From Bacillus luti (GTDB taxonomy: Bacteria; Bacillota; Bacilli; Bacillales; Bacillaceae_G), in NCBI RefSeq assembly GCF_001884105.1, contig NZ_MACI01000010.1:1-64000 (forward strand): a stretch of DNA of 64,000 nucleotides, given 5' to 3'. Position numbers and translations under genes: made by a program. Under the pieces are notes generated by a model. The model did not search any database. It was not told the DNA's origin and was given only the letters and a program-made list of their open reading frames with translations. Numbering within the stretch: position 1 is the first letter of the stretch; each line of letters opens with the position of its first letter. Below are positions 34,121 to 43,652 of the stretch, piece by piece.

Positions 34121-35218
34121 CTACACACTTCGCCTTGGCAAATGCTCTTGTAAAACAATGTATCCTTCATAAGCTGTATAACCAAGAATAGCCATTAGTC
34201 CGATATAACAAGCAAATACCGTCCATTTCGTTTTCGTATCCACTTTATAATAGTTTTCTTGTTGTTTCTTTTCTATATCCCATTCATGTAATTTTCTTTC
34301 TGACATTTCAAACGCTTCTCTTATATGAATCGTATGCGTCTCTTTCTCATCTTCATACGGAACGTAATCAAGTGGTTCAAACTTTGGTAAAAGATACTCT
34401 AACACTTCAATTTTTTGAAGCTCTCCTATTTTTAATTCTTTTTCACGCTCTCTTTTCCTTAATCCATTCATTTCATGCTGCATCATATATATATTTCGAT
34501 GTACCGCACCAGTTTCTTTTAATTCCTCTTCAAGCTTATCGATATATTCTTTCATTCCATCAATTCTATAGCCCAATTCCTTAATCGGCTCGTCTCTCTT
34601 TATAACTCTATATAATTCCATACAGCCGATAATAACAATAAATCCTCCTAAAATGCTTTTAAAGTAAATTGAATAACCTAACAATAAAACAAGCCCTGCT
34701 CCCCAAATTTTCGTACTCACAACTGAAATAATTCGGCCACCATCTAACGGTGAAACTGGAATCAAATTAAAGAAATTAATCATACTTCCAAGCAAAATAA
34801 TGAGCGCCCAAAATGGCTCTTTCGTTATTATATAAAGTGGGATTGCAGGTAAAAAGGAAAGCAATCCGAACAGAGGTCCCATATAGGCAATATAGGCTTC
34901 ATCCTTTGCATTTTTCGGCATCTCTTTCATCCCAATCAAGGCCCCCATAAATGGAATAAAAATCGCCGGCGATGTTGGTATACCTTTTCTTTTCGCAGCC
35001 CACAAATGTCCCATCTCATGAACAAATAACAAGTAAATAAGTGCTACCCCAAATTTCCATCCATATATAACTGCGTATGCACCAAGCGATAGAAACATAC
35101 TAAATACGGTTGAAAACTTCGCTAATTTAAAAATTGCAAATACCCACTTTAACTTAGAAAGTAAAAATAGCCCTATTGCAACAATAATTCCCCATAATCC
35201 TTTTTTATTATTTTTCAT
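34121..35218 (-). CDS. site-2-protease-family (M50) membrane metalloprotease
   Basis: Intramembrane zinc protease fold, 365 residues. The N-terminal half has about six hydrophobic spans with the HEMGH zinc motif near residue 67 and the third ligand in NLIPVSPLDGGRI near 150. An unusual long, charged, coiled-coil stretch (about 210-330; KEYIDKLEEELKE, KREREKELKIGELQK) precedes one last membrane span near 333-352, so this region faces the cytoplasm. The ATG follows AAAGGAGAGG. Substrate unknown; the family cleaves membrane-bound regulators or signal peptides. Confidence 0.85.
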   Translation of the reverse strand: MKNNKKGLWGIIVAIGLFLLSKLKWVFAIFKLAKFSTVFSMFLSLGAYAVIYGWKFGVALIYLLFVHEMGHLWAAKRKGIPTSPAIFIPFMGALIGMKEMPKNAKDEAYIAYMGPLFGLLSFLPAIPLYIITKEPFWALIILLGSMINFFNLIPVSPLDGGRIISVVSTKIWGAGLVLLLGYSIYFKSILGGFIVIIGCMELYRVIKRDEPIKELGYRIDGMKEYIDKLEEELKETGAVHRNIYMMQHEMNGLRKREREKELKIGELQKIEVLEYLLPKFEPLDYVPYEDEKETHTIHIREAFEMSERKLHEWDIEKKQQENYYKVDTKTKWTVFACYIGLMAILGYTAYEGYIVLQEHLPRRSV

Positions 35219-35369
35219 ATTCCTCTCCTTTATCTCTCATTAATGAATCATATTCATTCCTCAAAGCTTGTTCTTTTCTCTATTATGACATATTTTTTTC
35301 TATTGTTAGAAATAATGTTTATATAATCCATTTTTAGCCAAAAATATAAATAAAAGGAGGTGAACACAA

Positions 35370-35567
35370 TTGAATTTACAATCTCTCATAATAGGCGCTC
35401 TATCGTTTTTAGCTTCAACTCTTATCTTTTATACCGTTAGTTACGTATTATTATTAGATTTGTTGCCCAATCACGTATTTATTGCCCTTATCATCCTTTC
35501 CGCTCTTATGATTTCTTTTCTTATTACACGAAAATCAATGAATGAGCCATCTGCAAAAGCAAAGTAA
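35370..35567 (+). CDS. small two-span membrane protein
   Basis: A 65-residue protein starting at TTG 35370 with AAAGGAGGTG upstream. It has two hydrophobic segments (about 5-28 and 34-52) and a short basic tail. No family is recognised. It is divergent from the M50 gene. Confidence 0.65.
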   Translation: MNLQSLIIGALSFLASTLIFYTVSYVLLLDLLPNHVFIALIILSALMISFLITRKSMNEPSAKAK

Positions 35568-35601
35568 TAGAGAGGGGTGCTTTCCCCTCTCTATTATCAT
35601 T
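35565..35601 (+). terminator. terminator after the small membrane gene
   Basis: AATAGAGAGGGG-TGCTTT-CCCCTCTCTATT perfect stem. The T tract after it is short. Confidence 0.75.
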
Positions 35602-35636
35602 TCCTAGGAAAGGCCCTATAAATTTTGTGTTTCACC

Positions 35637-36488
35637 TTATCTTTGTAAATTCATTTTTTCACCATACTCTTTAACAATTTGAATGATATTTTGAAAAACA
35701 CCTATTTTTTCTTTTTTACTATTTAATATTTTCAAATCATAATTTTCATAATATGTTTCTAATGACTTTAATTGTGATTCTGAAGCACCTTGTATCGGAA
35801 CAGTAGCATGCAATTCATACTGTTTATACCCTTCCCTTACCTTTTCACCTAAAATTTTTTCACTCTCTTTTGCTCCAATTAATTTTTGAACTTTTTCTGG
35901 GAAAATGACTTGCAAATAATATTCTTGTTCCTTCTCTAACTTGTTGTATAATGATTGTGAAATCGTATACCGTACCGTATAATTCACTTTTTGATCGCCT
36001 GCTTTAATATGAAACGCGGTAATCTGCAAATCTTTTTTTGTTACTTCCGTTAAAGGACCTACCTGCATCTCATCTTCTTTTTGTTCTGAAACATTTGGAA
36101 ATATAGCCAAAAGCTTTTCCGTATCTTTTGTATTCAGCATATACATAGCTTGCTTATGTTGTACCCACCCTCGTCTGTCTTCTCCTCTTAGCCATGCATA
36201 ATATATTTCTTTTTTCCCATCTCTACTAATTTGTATTTCATATTCAGGTTCACCGAAGCTACCTGTTATTTCTTGTTTCTCAGCTTTATCCATAATGTCT
36301 ATTACTACCTTAGCTTCTGCTTCCTGTAACTTTTTCTCTTTATGTTTTTTTTGTATAACGGTTACCCCTATTGTTTCGTTCACTTCATTCACCGTCTCTT
36401 CCACTTTTTTTGTTTCTTTTTTTTGCTCAATTTGACTACAAGATGCTAGTAACATAGCAAATAACAACAATACATATTTCCTTTTCAA
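35637..36488 (-). CDS. lipoprotein of unknown function
   Basis: A 283-residue protein with a classic lipoprotein signal (YVLLLFAMLLASC; lipidated Cys17). A lysine/glutamate-rich linker (about 20-70) and two beta-rich extracellular regions follow: about 70-125, containing the tandem-Trp sequence YYAWLRGEDRRGWV, and about 140-250. No enzyme motif was seen. It is divergent from the methyltransferase gene. Confidence 0.75.
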   Translation of the reverse strand: MKRKYVLLLFAMLLASCSQIEQKKETKKVEETVNEVNETIGVTVIQKKHKEKKLQEAEAKVVIDIMDKAEKQEITGSFGEPEYEIQISRDGKKEIYYAWLRGEDRRGWVQHKQAMYMLNTKDTEKLLAIFPNVSEQKEDEMQVGPLTEVTKKDLQITAFHIKAGDQKVNYTVRYTISQSLYNKLEKEQEYYLQVIFPEKVQKLIGAKESEKILGEKVREGYKQYELHATVPIQGASESQLKSLETYYENYDLKILNSKKEKIGVFQNIIQIVKEYGEKMNLQR

Positions 36489-36596
36489 CTTAATCCCCCC
36501 TTTTACAATAAGAAATTCTTATAATCTTCATATAAAAAACAAAAACGTGAAACACTATAAAATAAGCTATACTAAGCATTGAAAGGAGGTTTTTTT

Positions 36597-37373
36597 ATGT
36601 CCATTAATTTTCACGATGCAAATAATAAATACACATACGCACAGCGAAACGCCCATATTTCTTGGGGAGAAATAATAAAAAGTATTACAAATATACAAAA
36701 CAAGCAAATAATTGATATCGGCTGTGGTGGTGGAATTTATACGAAAGAACTTGCTCTTATGGGAGCCAAAAATGTTGTTGGACTTGATTTTTCAAAAGAA
36801 ATATTACAAGCCGCAAAAGAAAATTGTAGTGGCGTTCCAAATATTTCATTCATTCAAGGTGATGCACATAGTATCCCATATCCTCATGAAACATTCGACA
36901 TTGTGATTTCGCGCGCAGTGATTCATCACTTACAAGACATTCCTACATTTCTACGTGAAGCTTCTCGTATATTAAAGAAAAACGGTGTACTTATTGTACA
37001 AGACCGAACCATTGAAGATTGTACGATTCCTGGCAGTCCCGAACACATTCGCGGATATTTTTTCTCAGTCTTTCCAAAACTCATTGAAACCGAATCAAAA
37101 AGAAGACCAAAAACAAATACTATACAGCAAGAATTACAAAAACATTCTCTTCATGTGTTCCCCGCTCAAACACAATGGGAAATACGAAAAACACATGATT
37201 CTGTAGAAGCATTACTACAAGATTTATCTCCTCGAACAGGTCGATCTATTCTATACGAATTAACAGATTATGAACTTTCTCAACTTCTACACCACATCCA
37301 AATCGCATTACAAAACGTATCCCCTATTATCGAAAGAGATCGTTGGACAATTTGGAGCGCCATGAAACTGTAA
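36597..37373 (+). CDS. class I SAM-dependent methyltransferase
   Basis: A 258-residue UbiE/Methyltransf_11-type enzyme. The SAM-binding motif I is IIDIGCGGGIYTKELA near 36-51, the acidic end of strand 2 is VGLDFSKEIL near 60-69, and motif II/III regions are GDAHSIPYPHETFDIVISR near 86-104 and LKKNGVLIVQD near 127-137. The ATG at 36597 has GAAAGGAGG upstream. The substrate is unknown; the neighbours give no clue. Confidence 0.85.
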   Translation: MSINFHDANNKYTYAQRNAHISWGEIIKSITNIQNKQIIDIGCGGGIYTKELALMGAKNVVGLDFSKEILQAAKENCSGVPNISFIQGDAHSIPYPHETFDIVISRAVIHHLQDIPTFLREASRILKKNGVLIVQDRTIEDCTIPGSPEHIRGYFFSVFPKLIETESKRRPKTNTIQQELQKHSLHVFPAQTQWEIRKTHDSVEALLQDLSPRTGRSILYELTDYELSQLLHHIQIALQNVSPIIERDRWTIWSAMKL

Positions 37374-37415
37374 GGAAGGAAGCCTCACAAAATAATGTGA
37401 GGCTTCCTTCTTTCA
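37372..37415. terminator. terminator between convergent genes
   Basis: GGAAGGAAGCCTCACA and TGTGAGGCTTCCTTC form a stem between the methyltransferase gene and the gene at 37413. Confidence 0.85.
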
Positions 37416-37622
37416 TAATCTAACTTTGCAACACTCTTGATACCCTCCACTTCTGGCCTGTGCACTTCCACACTTCGGACATACTAAATATCTAGACTGA
37501 TTTGTCAACAAACTACCTTTTTGAAAGAGTAAAACTTCTGCTTGTTTAAATGAACGCGAATAATATAACCACATAAAACCAATTATAGCAATAATGCCAA
37601 ATAATACTCCCATCGCAAGCAT
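37413..37622 (-). CDS. small membrane protein with C-terminal cysteine cluster
   Basis: A 69-residue protein with one membrane span (about 5-24). The C-terminal YLVCPKCGSAQARSGG and YQECCKVRL give four cysteines arranged like a zinc ribbon. The ATG at 37622 has AAAGAGGTG upstream; a GTG at 37631 is less likely. Function unknown. Confidence 0.6.
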   Translation of the reverse strand: MLAMGVLFGIIAIIGFMWLYYSRSFKQAEVLLFQKGSLLTNQSRYLVCPKCGSAQARSGGYQECCKVRL

Positions 37623-37856
37623 TTCAGTCACCTCTTTTGGTTTGTTCTTTCCAGCAAGTGGATTGTTGTATTATTCTCTATAAATTCAATTAATCCCTTC
37701 TTCACTCCTATAAATATCAATTTTCTCCACAATTTTTACAATTACCTACAAATTTTCACTTCTCTTTTACAAAACCATTTTAAGAATCTTCCCCCTTCAA
37801 ATAGTTTATATAATCGAATATATTCCGATATCTAAATGCACAAACTAAAAAATATG

Positions 37857-38190
37857 TTGACTTTCTAAAAAAATCATGTAACAATACTGTCAGAATACTT
37901 GAATAAAAATTCATTGACGAGAACGAGTACGTTATAGAACTGTTCCCCAGAGAGTTGGCGATTTGCTGCAAGCCAACGTTCAGCGTGTAACCGAAAATCA
38001 TCTCCGAGAAGTAGAACCGAATGTCACAGTAAGTTCTTACCGGCTGTCCACCGTTACAAGGAACACGTATCATGTTGTACGTTGCAAAGCCGTATACATA
38101 TAGATTTATTTCTACATGTATAAATTAGGGTGGTATCGCGGGTAAATATAACTCGTCCCTTTCTTTAGGGACGAGTTTTTTGTGTTCTTA
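37857..38190 (+). promoter_or_regulatory. T-box leader of brnQ, probable Ile specifier
   Basis: A TTGACT at 37857 could be the -35 box. The leader shows a stem I region with an AGTA bulge near 37925 and a distal loop (GGCGATTTGCTGCAAGCC). The T-box AGGGTGGTATCGCGGG lies at 38127-38142, and the terminator AACTCGTCCC with its complement plus T tract at 38149-38181. The specifier position carries ATCATC (37997-38002), isoleucine in either register. The variable base in TGGT fits a tRNA with discriminator A, as tRNA-Ile has. 37623-37856 shows nothing else I can call. Confidence 0.85.
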
Positions 38191-38222
38191 CAAATGAATT
38201 TTAAAAAAGGAGGAAAAAAACA

Positions 38223-39578
38223 ATGAACACTGTATCAAAAAAACATATTTTTTTCACGGGTCTTATGCTATTTTCTTTATTTTTTGGGGCAGGTAATTTA
38301 ATTTTCCCTCCCATGCTTGGACAAAATGCTGGTGAAAACTTTTGGCCTGCAATGATTGGATTTTTATTAACAGGAGTCGGTTTACCGTTACTAACTGTTA
38401 TCGCAATCTCACTATCTGGAAATGGAATGCAGCAACTTGCAAGTCATGTCCACCCATCATTCGGAATTTTCTTTACTGTCGTTGTATATATCGCAATTGG
38501 TCCTTCAATGGGCATTCCGCGTGTCGCTAACGTCGCTTATGAAATGGGAATTAGTTCTTTCTTGCCAGAAACAATTCGCTCTAGTAACCTAGCACTATTT
38601 TTATACACGGTCATCTTCTTTGCTATCGTATTTTGGCTTAGTTTAAATCCATCTAAACTTGTCAATCGCATTGGAAATATATTAACACCTATTTTATTAC
38701 TATCTATTTTCTTATTGTTTGTTAAAAGTGTATTTACACCACTCGGACAATCAGGACCAGCAATGCAAGAGTATCAAACTTCTCCAATCTTCAAAGGTTT
38801 TATGGAAGGATACTTAACGATGGATACCATTTCAGCACTTGCATTTGGAATTATCGTTGTAAACGCAATTCGCTCTACCGGTGTGAATGATCGCAAATCC
38901 ATTGCCATCGCAACAGGAAAAGCAGGGCTTATTGCCGCTACAGGGCTCGTACTTGTATATGGTGCACTTGGATGGCTTGGTGCAACGAGTGTCTCGCTCG
39001 GATATGCAAAGAATGGTGGACAATTACTTACTGTAATCGTACAACAATTATTCGGTCCGTATGGTCTGCTTCTATTATCTCTTATCGTTACACTAGCTTG
39101 CTTAACAACATGCGTTGGACTCGTATCTGCATGTAGTCAATATTTCTCAACATTATTTACAAAATTTTCATACAACGCATTCGCGAGTCTCATTTGTACA
39201 TTAGGATTATTAGTTGCCAACCTAGGTTTAACAAAAATTATCGCCATCTCTGTCCCTGTTCTACTTGTTGTATATCCAATTGCGATTGTACTCGTTCTAC
39301 TTTCATTACTTCATAAGTATTTTGGTGGATATCGCTCTGTATATGTAGGTGCATTAATTGGAGCAGCAGTTGTGAGTGTATTTGATGGATTAAAACAAGG
39401 TGGAATTCCTGTTTCATTTATCACACCATATTTTGAATCTATTCCTTTATATAATGAAGGGATCGGCTGGCTCGTACCAGCATTAGCTGGAGCTCTTATC
39501 GGATTTACTATCGCTAAACTAAGCGGTGCAAAAAAAGTCCCATTAATAGCCGACTCTCATGAAGCAAAAGCATCATAA
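38223..39578 (+). CDS. brnQ: branched-chain amino acid:cation symporter BrnQ
   Basis: LIVCS-family permease for isoleucine, leucine and valine with about 12 membrane spans in 451 residues. The N-terminal FFGAGNLIFPPMLGQNAGEN is the family hallmark, with GPSMGIPRVANVAYEMG near 95 and TMDTISALAFGIIVVNAIR near 200. AAGGAGGAA precedes the ATG. It is governed by the upstream T-box, so expression should rise when the matching uncharged tRNA (probably Ile) accumulates. Confidence 0.95.
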   Translation: MNTVSKKHIFFTGLMLFSLFFGAGNLIFPPMLGQNAGENFWPAMIGFLLTGVGLPLLTVIAISLSGNGMQQLASHVHPSFGIFFTVVVYIAIGPSMGIPRVANVAYEMGISSFLPETIRSSNLALFLYTVIFFAIVFWLSLNPSKLVNRIGNILTPILLLSIFLLFVKSVFTPLGQSGPAMQEYQTSPIFKGFMEGYLTMDTISALAFGIIVVNAIRSTGVNDRKSIAIATGKAGLIAATGLVLVYGALGWLGATSVSLGYAKNGGQLLTVIVQQLFGPYGLLLLSLIVTLACLTTCVGLVSACSQYFSTLFTKFSYNAFASLICTLGLLVANLGLTKIIAISVPVLLVVYPIAIVLVLLSLLHKYFGGYRSVYVGALIGAAVVSVFDGLKQGGIPVSFITPYFESIPLYNEGIGWLVPALAGALIGFTIAKLSGAKKVPLIADSHEAKAS

Positions 39579-39606
39579 AAAAACTCCCACAAGGGAGTTT
39601 TTTTAC
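39577..39606. terminator. terminator of brnQ
   Basis: AAAACTCCC-ACAA-GGGAGTTTT hairpin with T tract; it also closes the convergent gene at 39603. Confidence 0.85.
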
Positions 39607-39866
39607 ATTTGATAAGCACTATGATTAAAACTACTTATTTTATACGCTTTCGTATAAAAATCAATATTTGTATCAACTGTTTCTACTTTAACGACATCAT
39701 AGCACTCTTCTTGCTTTACTAAAAATAAATAGTATTCTTCTGTCGCCTCAATAATTGCAATTTTATCTGTTTCAACATTATATTGTTCACAAAGCGCTTG
39801 TAATGCGTTCACATAATCCTCTAATTTTTTCGATTTATCCATTCCAAATATTGTTTGAACTAACAT
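39603..39866 (-). CDS. unknown 87-residue protein downstream of liaR
   Basis: Starts MLVQTIFGMDKSKKLEDYV with a GGGGGAG ribosome site 8 bases upstream. It is a helix followed by beta strands (KIAIIEATEEYYLFLVKQ), cytoplasmic, with no family recognised. A terminator separates it from liaR, so it is probably transcribed on its own. Confidence 0.65.
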   Translation of the reverse strand: MLVQTIFGMDKSKKLEDYVNALQALCEQYNVETDKIAIIEATEEYYLFLVKQEECYDVVKVETVDTNIDFYTKAYKISSFNHSAYQM

Positions 39867-39931
39867 ATACATTCTCCCCCTTGTATGTACTGTTAACACT
39901 ATAACGATAACGCTTACATTAGTTACCGTCA

Positions 39932-39964
39932 ATAAAAAGCTTTGGCAAGATGAATAGCCAAAGC
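39932..39964 (-). terminator. terminator of the lia operon
   Basis: GGCTTTGGC and GCCAAAGC form a stem with TTTTTATT following in the minus direction, just after the liaR stop. Confidence 0.85.
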
Positions 39965-39970
39965 CTCTTA

Positions 39971-40603
39971 TCATTTCGTCAATTGATGTCTAAATGCATA
40001 AATAACCGCTTGCGTTCGGTCACTTACATTTAACTTATTTAAAATATTGCTCACATGTGTTTTCACTGTTTTTAGAGCGATAAATAGTTCATCTGCAACT
40101 TCCTGATTGCTTTTCCCCTCTGCAATTAATAACAAAATTTCATACTCTCTTTCTGTTAACTCTTCATGCAAAGGTTGTTCCTTCTTCTGGCGCATACGTG
40201 ACATCATTTTACCAGTGACTTTTGGCTCTAATACAGTTTCTCCATCATAAGTAGCTCGCACTGCATCCGCAATATCACTTGCTCTTGATGTTTTTAATAA
40301 ATAACTTGTTGCTCCGGCCTCAATAACAGGATATAATTTTTCATCATCTAAAAAACTTGTTACAACAACAATTTTCGCTTCTGGCCACTCTTGAATAATA
40401 GCCCTTGTTGCTTCAACTCCATCCATCTCATCCATGACAAGATCCATTAAAATAATATCTGGCCTTAATTGCAGCGCTAACTCTGACCCTTTTCTTCCAT
40501 TCTCAGCTTCTCCAACTACTTCAATATCTGGCTGGGTTGATAAATAAGCTGATACACCCATGCGAACCATTTCATGATCATCAACTAGTAATACTTTGAT
40601 CAT
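39971..40603 (-). CDS. liaR: response regulator LiaR, NarL family
   Basis: DNA-binding regulator of the envelope-stress LiaFSR system. The receiver domain (about 1-120) has VDDHE, the phospho-acceptor Asp in [14 protein letters not shown] near 54, Thr/Ser in VVVTSF and the Lys in YLLKTSRA. A LuxR/NarL helix-turn-helix follows (about 145-205; [33 protein letters not shown]). It overlaps the liaS stop by four bases. A candidate operator lies upstream of liaI. Confidence 0.93.
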   Translation of the reverse strand: MIKVLLVDDHEMVRMGVSAYLSTQPDIEVVGEAENGRKGSELALQLRPDIILMDLVMDEMDGVEATRAIIQEWPEAKIVVVTSFLDDEKLYPVIEAGATSYLLKTSRASDIADAVRATYDGETVLEPKVTGKMMSRMRQKKEQPLHEELTEREYEILLLIAEGKSNQEVADELFIALKTVKTHVSNILNKLNVSDRTQAVIYAFRHQLTK

Positions 40604-41655
40604 ACTTCTCCCCCTCTCTCAATCATAATTGGTACTTTCACTTCAATTTGCGTACCTTTATTTGGAAAACTCAGCACTTTTAGTGTCCCACCAATTTCAT
40701 GAACACGCTCTTGCATAGATCTTAAACCGTAGGAACCAGCCTTATTAACTCCTACTTCAAATCCAACACCATCATCAATGATTTTTAATATCGCATATTG
40801 ATCAATTTTACGAAGACGCACTTCCGTTTTCTTTGCCTTCGCATGTCGTAACGTATTTGATAGCGCTTCTTGCACAATACGGAATAAATGGTCTTCTACA
40901 CCTTTTTTTAATTCAATAGGTTCGATAAGCCATTCAATTTTCATATGTTGTTTTCGCGATAATTCCGTTAACAACTCTTCTATACCTTCAGTCAGTTTTT
41001 TACCTTCTAATTGTACAGGGCGTAGATGGAGCAATAATGCCCGCATTTCTGATTGCGCATTTACAACCATATTTTCAACAAGCTGTAATTGTTTTTTTGT
41101 CATATCTGGAAATTCAACCACTTGTTCATTAATCGCTGACATCATCATCGACATTGCAAAAAGCTGCTGACTTACTGAATCATGCAGCTCCCTCGCCAAT
41201 CGATGCCTTTCTTGGGAAATCGCTTCTTGTCTCATCTCTTCATTCCAATGAGCTCGTTCATTCGTTACTTTTTGAAAGAGTCCAGCTTGCTCCTCTAATC
41301 GACGAGCAAGAACGATTACTTTTCGTTCCACTTCATGAAATTCATCATCTGCAGTAAACGAAACATCACTCGGAAAATTCCCTCGCTCTACTTCAAATAG
41401 AAACGTATTTAACCCTTGTATGCGCTGCTCTATATAGTAACCGATTGCATACCCTACAATTCCCCCGATAAGTAAACTTGTAGTCATAATAAACAAGCCA
41501 ATTGGAACAGAAGCGATGGATTCCTTCCATAATAAATCATACACTTGTTGCTCGCTTTTCCATACATAGACAATTGTACAAATAAGCGCGATACTCACAG
41601 AGGACAACATAGAATAACGAATATACATCCACGAAATATTTTTTTGTTTCTTCAT
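40600..41655 (-). CDS. liaS: sensor histidine kinase LiaS
   Basis: Intramembrane-sensing kinase of cell-envelope stress, 351 residues. It has two membrane spans with almost no extracytoplasmic loop (about 13-30 and 45-72), a HAMP-like region, a HisKA_3 H-box ([20 protein letters not shown], His near 158) and an ATPase domain with DDGVGFE and [11 protein letters not shown]. The partner LiaF overlaps by one base upstream and LiaR by four bases downstream. Confidence 0.93.
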   Translation of the reverse strand: MKKQKNISWMYIRYSMLSSVSIALICTIVYVWKSEQQVYDLLWKESIASVPIGLFIMTTSLLIGGIVGYAIGYYIEQRIQGLNTFLFEVERGNFPSDVSFTADDEFHEVERKVIVLARRLEEQAGLFQKVTNERAHWNEEMRQEAISQERHRLARELHDSVSQQLFAMSMMMSAINEQVVEFPDMTKKQLQLVENMVVNAQSEMRALLLHLRPVQLEGKKLTEGIEELLTELSRKQHMKIEWLIEPIELKKGVEDHLFRIVQEALSNTLRHAKAKKTEVRLRKIDQYAILKIIDDGVGFEVGVNKAGSYGLRSMQERVHEIGGTLKVLSFPNKGTQIEVKVPIMIERGGEV

Positions 41656-42395
41656 TATACTTTCCTCACTTCCGTATCGCCTACGACAAGCGAAGAAATA
41701 ATTTTAATACGACGAGGAGCCTCTTTATACTGCTCTGTTCTAAATGTAACATTGCGGTTAAACCCTGTCTCTTCATGACCTGGCAAGAGCACACGTCCGA
41801 CAATAACAGAATGATTTAAAGACAGTTCAATATCATATGGCACATATAAACGAATATTACCAACGACACCTCGAATAACAATTACTGTTTCTCCTTCTGG
41901 AATCATAGCAGTTGTTAAATCTATTTCCACATCACAAGCACCATATTGAACATTAATATCCTCAAGTTCATAAATATGATCCATCATTCGGACATTACCT
42001 ACAAACATATTTTTCAAATACGGCTCTGTACGATATATTTGCTTCTCTTCATCTATATATCCTTTTTCTTTAATTTCAACCTTCATTGCTTTTTGCTGCT
42101 GCCCTTGCTGAATCAGTTGATAACCAATTAAAGCTAAACAAGCAAATACTACGAGTACAAAGGCTGCTGATGAGAATAAAAAGAATAAAAGTACGATGCC
42201 GCCAACAAATAAAAATACATTTCCCCTAACATAACGATTTTTCTTACGATAATGCCTTCCAAACATAATCATAATAAATGCAAAAATTAAACCACCTGGT
42301 TCAAAATGTCCAAGTATCATATCAAGAAAAAGACCGAATCCAAATATGATGAGGAGCATCCCCATTAATTGCGTTTTTGAAAAGTGCTTTTTCAT
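41655..42395 (-). CDS. liaF: LiaF, inhibitor of the LiaRS system
   Basis: Membrane protein that keeps LiaS inactive without stress. The 246 residues have about four hydrophobic segments in the first 100 residues. A C-terminal beta-helical DUF2154-type domain (about 130-246) follows, with repeats such as EDINVQYGACDVEIDLTTA and ETVIVIRGVVGNIRLYVPYD. Ribosome site GGGAGGAG. It is separated from liaH by 107 bp with a hairpin. The liaG gene found between liaH and liaF in B. subtilis is absent. Confidence 0.92.
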   Translation of the reverse strand: MKKHFSKTQLMGMLLIIFGFGLFLDMILGHFEPGGLIFAFIMIMFGRHYRKKNRYVRGNVFLFVGGIVLLFFLFSSAAFVLVVFACLALIGYQLIQQGQQQKAMKVEIKEKGYIDEEKQIYRTEPYLKNMFVGNVRMMDHIYELEDINVQYGACDVEIDLTTAMIPEGETVIVIRGVVGNIRLYVPYDIELSLNHSVIVGRVLLPGHEETGFNRNVTFRTEQYKEAPRRIKIISSLVVGDTEVRKV

Positions 42396-42430
42396 TTCAG
42401 CTCCTCCCCTCTTCGTTACATATACATAGA

Positions 42431-42461
42431 AGAAAAGGCATTGCTTTCCAACACCTTTTCT
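42431..42461 (-). terminator. hairpin between liaH and liaF (partial terminator)
   Basis: AGAAAAGG and CCTTTTCT pair around a 15-base loop, with only a weak T-rich tail. It could make liaIH more abundant than liaFSR, as is known for the B. subtilis operon. Confidence 0.5.
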
Positions 42462-42502
42462 CCTATCACTATATCATAAGCCTGTTTTATAATATACTAC
42501 AA

Positions 42503-43165
42503 TTATTTTGTTACTTCCTTCGTTAACGACACTTCACTTTTTTCTTTCATTTCACGCTCAAGCTTTGCAATTTTCATATCAAATGTGTCACGTTCATGCT
42601 CATCATTCATACGAGTTTCTAAGTCGCGAATATGATCTTCAATTTCTTCAAATCGTAAGAACGGATTATTCTCATCCATTTTATGCATCGCTGTATTCAT
42701 ACGACGATTTGCATGTGCCATATTTTCACGAGCCATTAGTTCCATACGCTTTGCGTGCATTTCTTTTAATTTATTTTTCATTTCAGAAAGACGGCGCTCT
42801 AATTCATCAATTTGCTCTACAACACCTGCATACATTTCTTCTAATCGAGTTACTTGCCCTTCATAATAAGCTACCTCTTCTAACGCACGCTCGTGCAATT
42901 GTAATTCGCCTGCTTCTTGAGCAATAACAGCTTGCTTTGATCTTTTATTAACGAAATAGCGTGCTTGCTCAAGCTCACGAGCGAAGTTAGATTTTAATGT
43001 TTTATGACGCTGAATTAACTTCTCAATTTTTGTTATTTCACGCTCACTATCGCGTAAATATTGGTTTAACATAGCAATTGGATTTTTTCTTTCCTTCTCA
43101 TCTAACACGTTATGAAAATCAGCTAAAATTGCATCGCGTACACGTCCGAATAAAGATTGTTTCAT
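42503..43165 (-). CDS. liaH: phage-shock protein A homologue LiaH
   Basis: PspA/IM30 family protein, 220 residues, that forms large rings and protects the membrane under stress. It is almost entirely coiled coil, typical of the family. The N-terminal amphipathic helix is SLFGRVRDAILADFHNVLDE. The conserved NPIAMLNQYLRDSEREI lies near 27-43. It is the second gene of the operon after liaI (47 bp apart). Confidence 0.93.
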   Translation of the reverse strand: MKQSLFGRVRDAILADFHNVLDEKERKNPIAMLNQYLRDSEREITKIEKLIQRHKTLKSNFARELEQARYFVNKRSKQAVIAQEAGELQLHERALEEVAYYEGQVTRLEEMYAGVVEQIDELERRLSEMKNKLKEMHAKRMELMARENMAHANRRMNTAMHKMDENNPFLRFEEIEDHIRDLETRMNDEHERDTFDMKIAKLEREMKEKSEVSLTKEVTK

Positions 43166-43212
43166 TATAAATCTTCCTCTCTTCTACTTTATTTATGATT
43201 TGGTTTATTCTT

Positions 43213-43569
43213 TTAGTTTTTCATTAACTTGTTCCACTCATCTTCAAAGTTGCTATATGGTTTAGAACTTTCTGGAGCAGCGTCAACAACTACATCTTTT
43301 TCTTTTTTCCACTCACGGTATCCATAGTATAAAACTACTAAAGCAGCGATACCGATTAATGCTGGTGAATGTGATAGGGCAATTGACAAGCCGATTAAAC
43401 CGACAATACCCCAAGCTAACTTTCCAAAAAATGATTGTGCTCGCACAAATGATTTGTAGCTCCAGTACACAACTCCTGCTCCGATTGCGAATCCTACAAT
43501 ACCAGCAAGACTACCAAGAGCAATTAGAGCCAAAATACCGGCCGCGATAAACGCTAGAAATTGTTTCAT
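43213..43569 (-). CDS. liaI: LiaI-like membrane protein
   Basis: First gene of the lia operon. The 118-residue protein has two or three hydrophobic spans (about 3-38 and 52-83) and a hydrophilic C-terminal tail (YREWKKEKDVVVDAAPESS). In B. subtilis LiaI anchors LiaH at the membrane. Identification rests on position, size and topology more than on motifs. The ribosome site is AAGGGAGG, and a palindrome that may bind LiaR lies about 93 bases upstream. Confidence 0.85.
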   Translation of the reverse strand: MKQFLAFIAAGILALIALGSLAGIVGFAIGAGVVYWSYKSFVRAQSFFGKLAWGIVGLIGLSIALSHSPALIGIAALVVLYYGYREWKKEKDVVVDAAPESSKPYSNFEDEWNKLMKN

Positions 43570-43652
43570 CTTGTGCTTGCCTCCCTTCGATTTGATACTC
43601 TTATCTTAACTATTTTTTCATCTTTCCATAACGAGCTTAAGAACCGTTTTTG

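Noticed and set aside
37780-38073. A 97-codon open frame on the minus strand
   Set aside because: It lies antisense to the brnQ T-box leader, has no ribosome site, and its codons follow the RNA structure rather than a protein.
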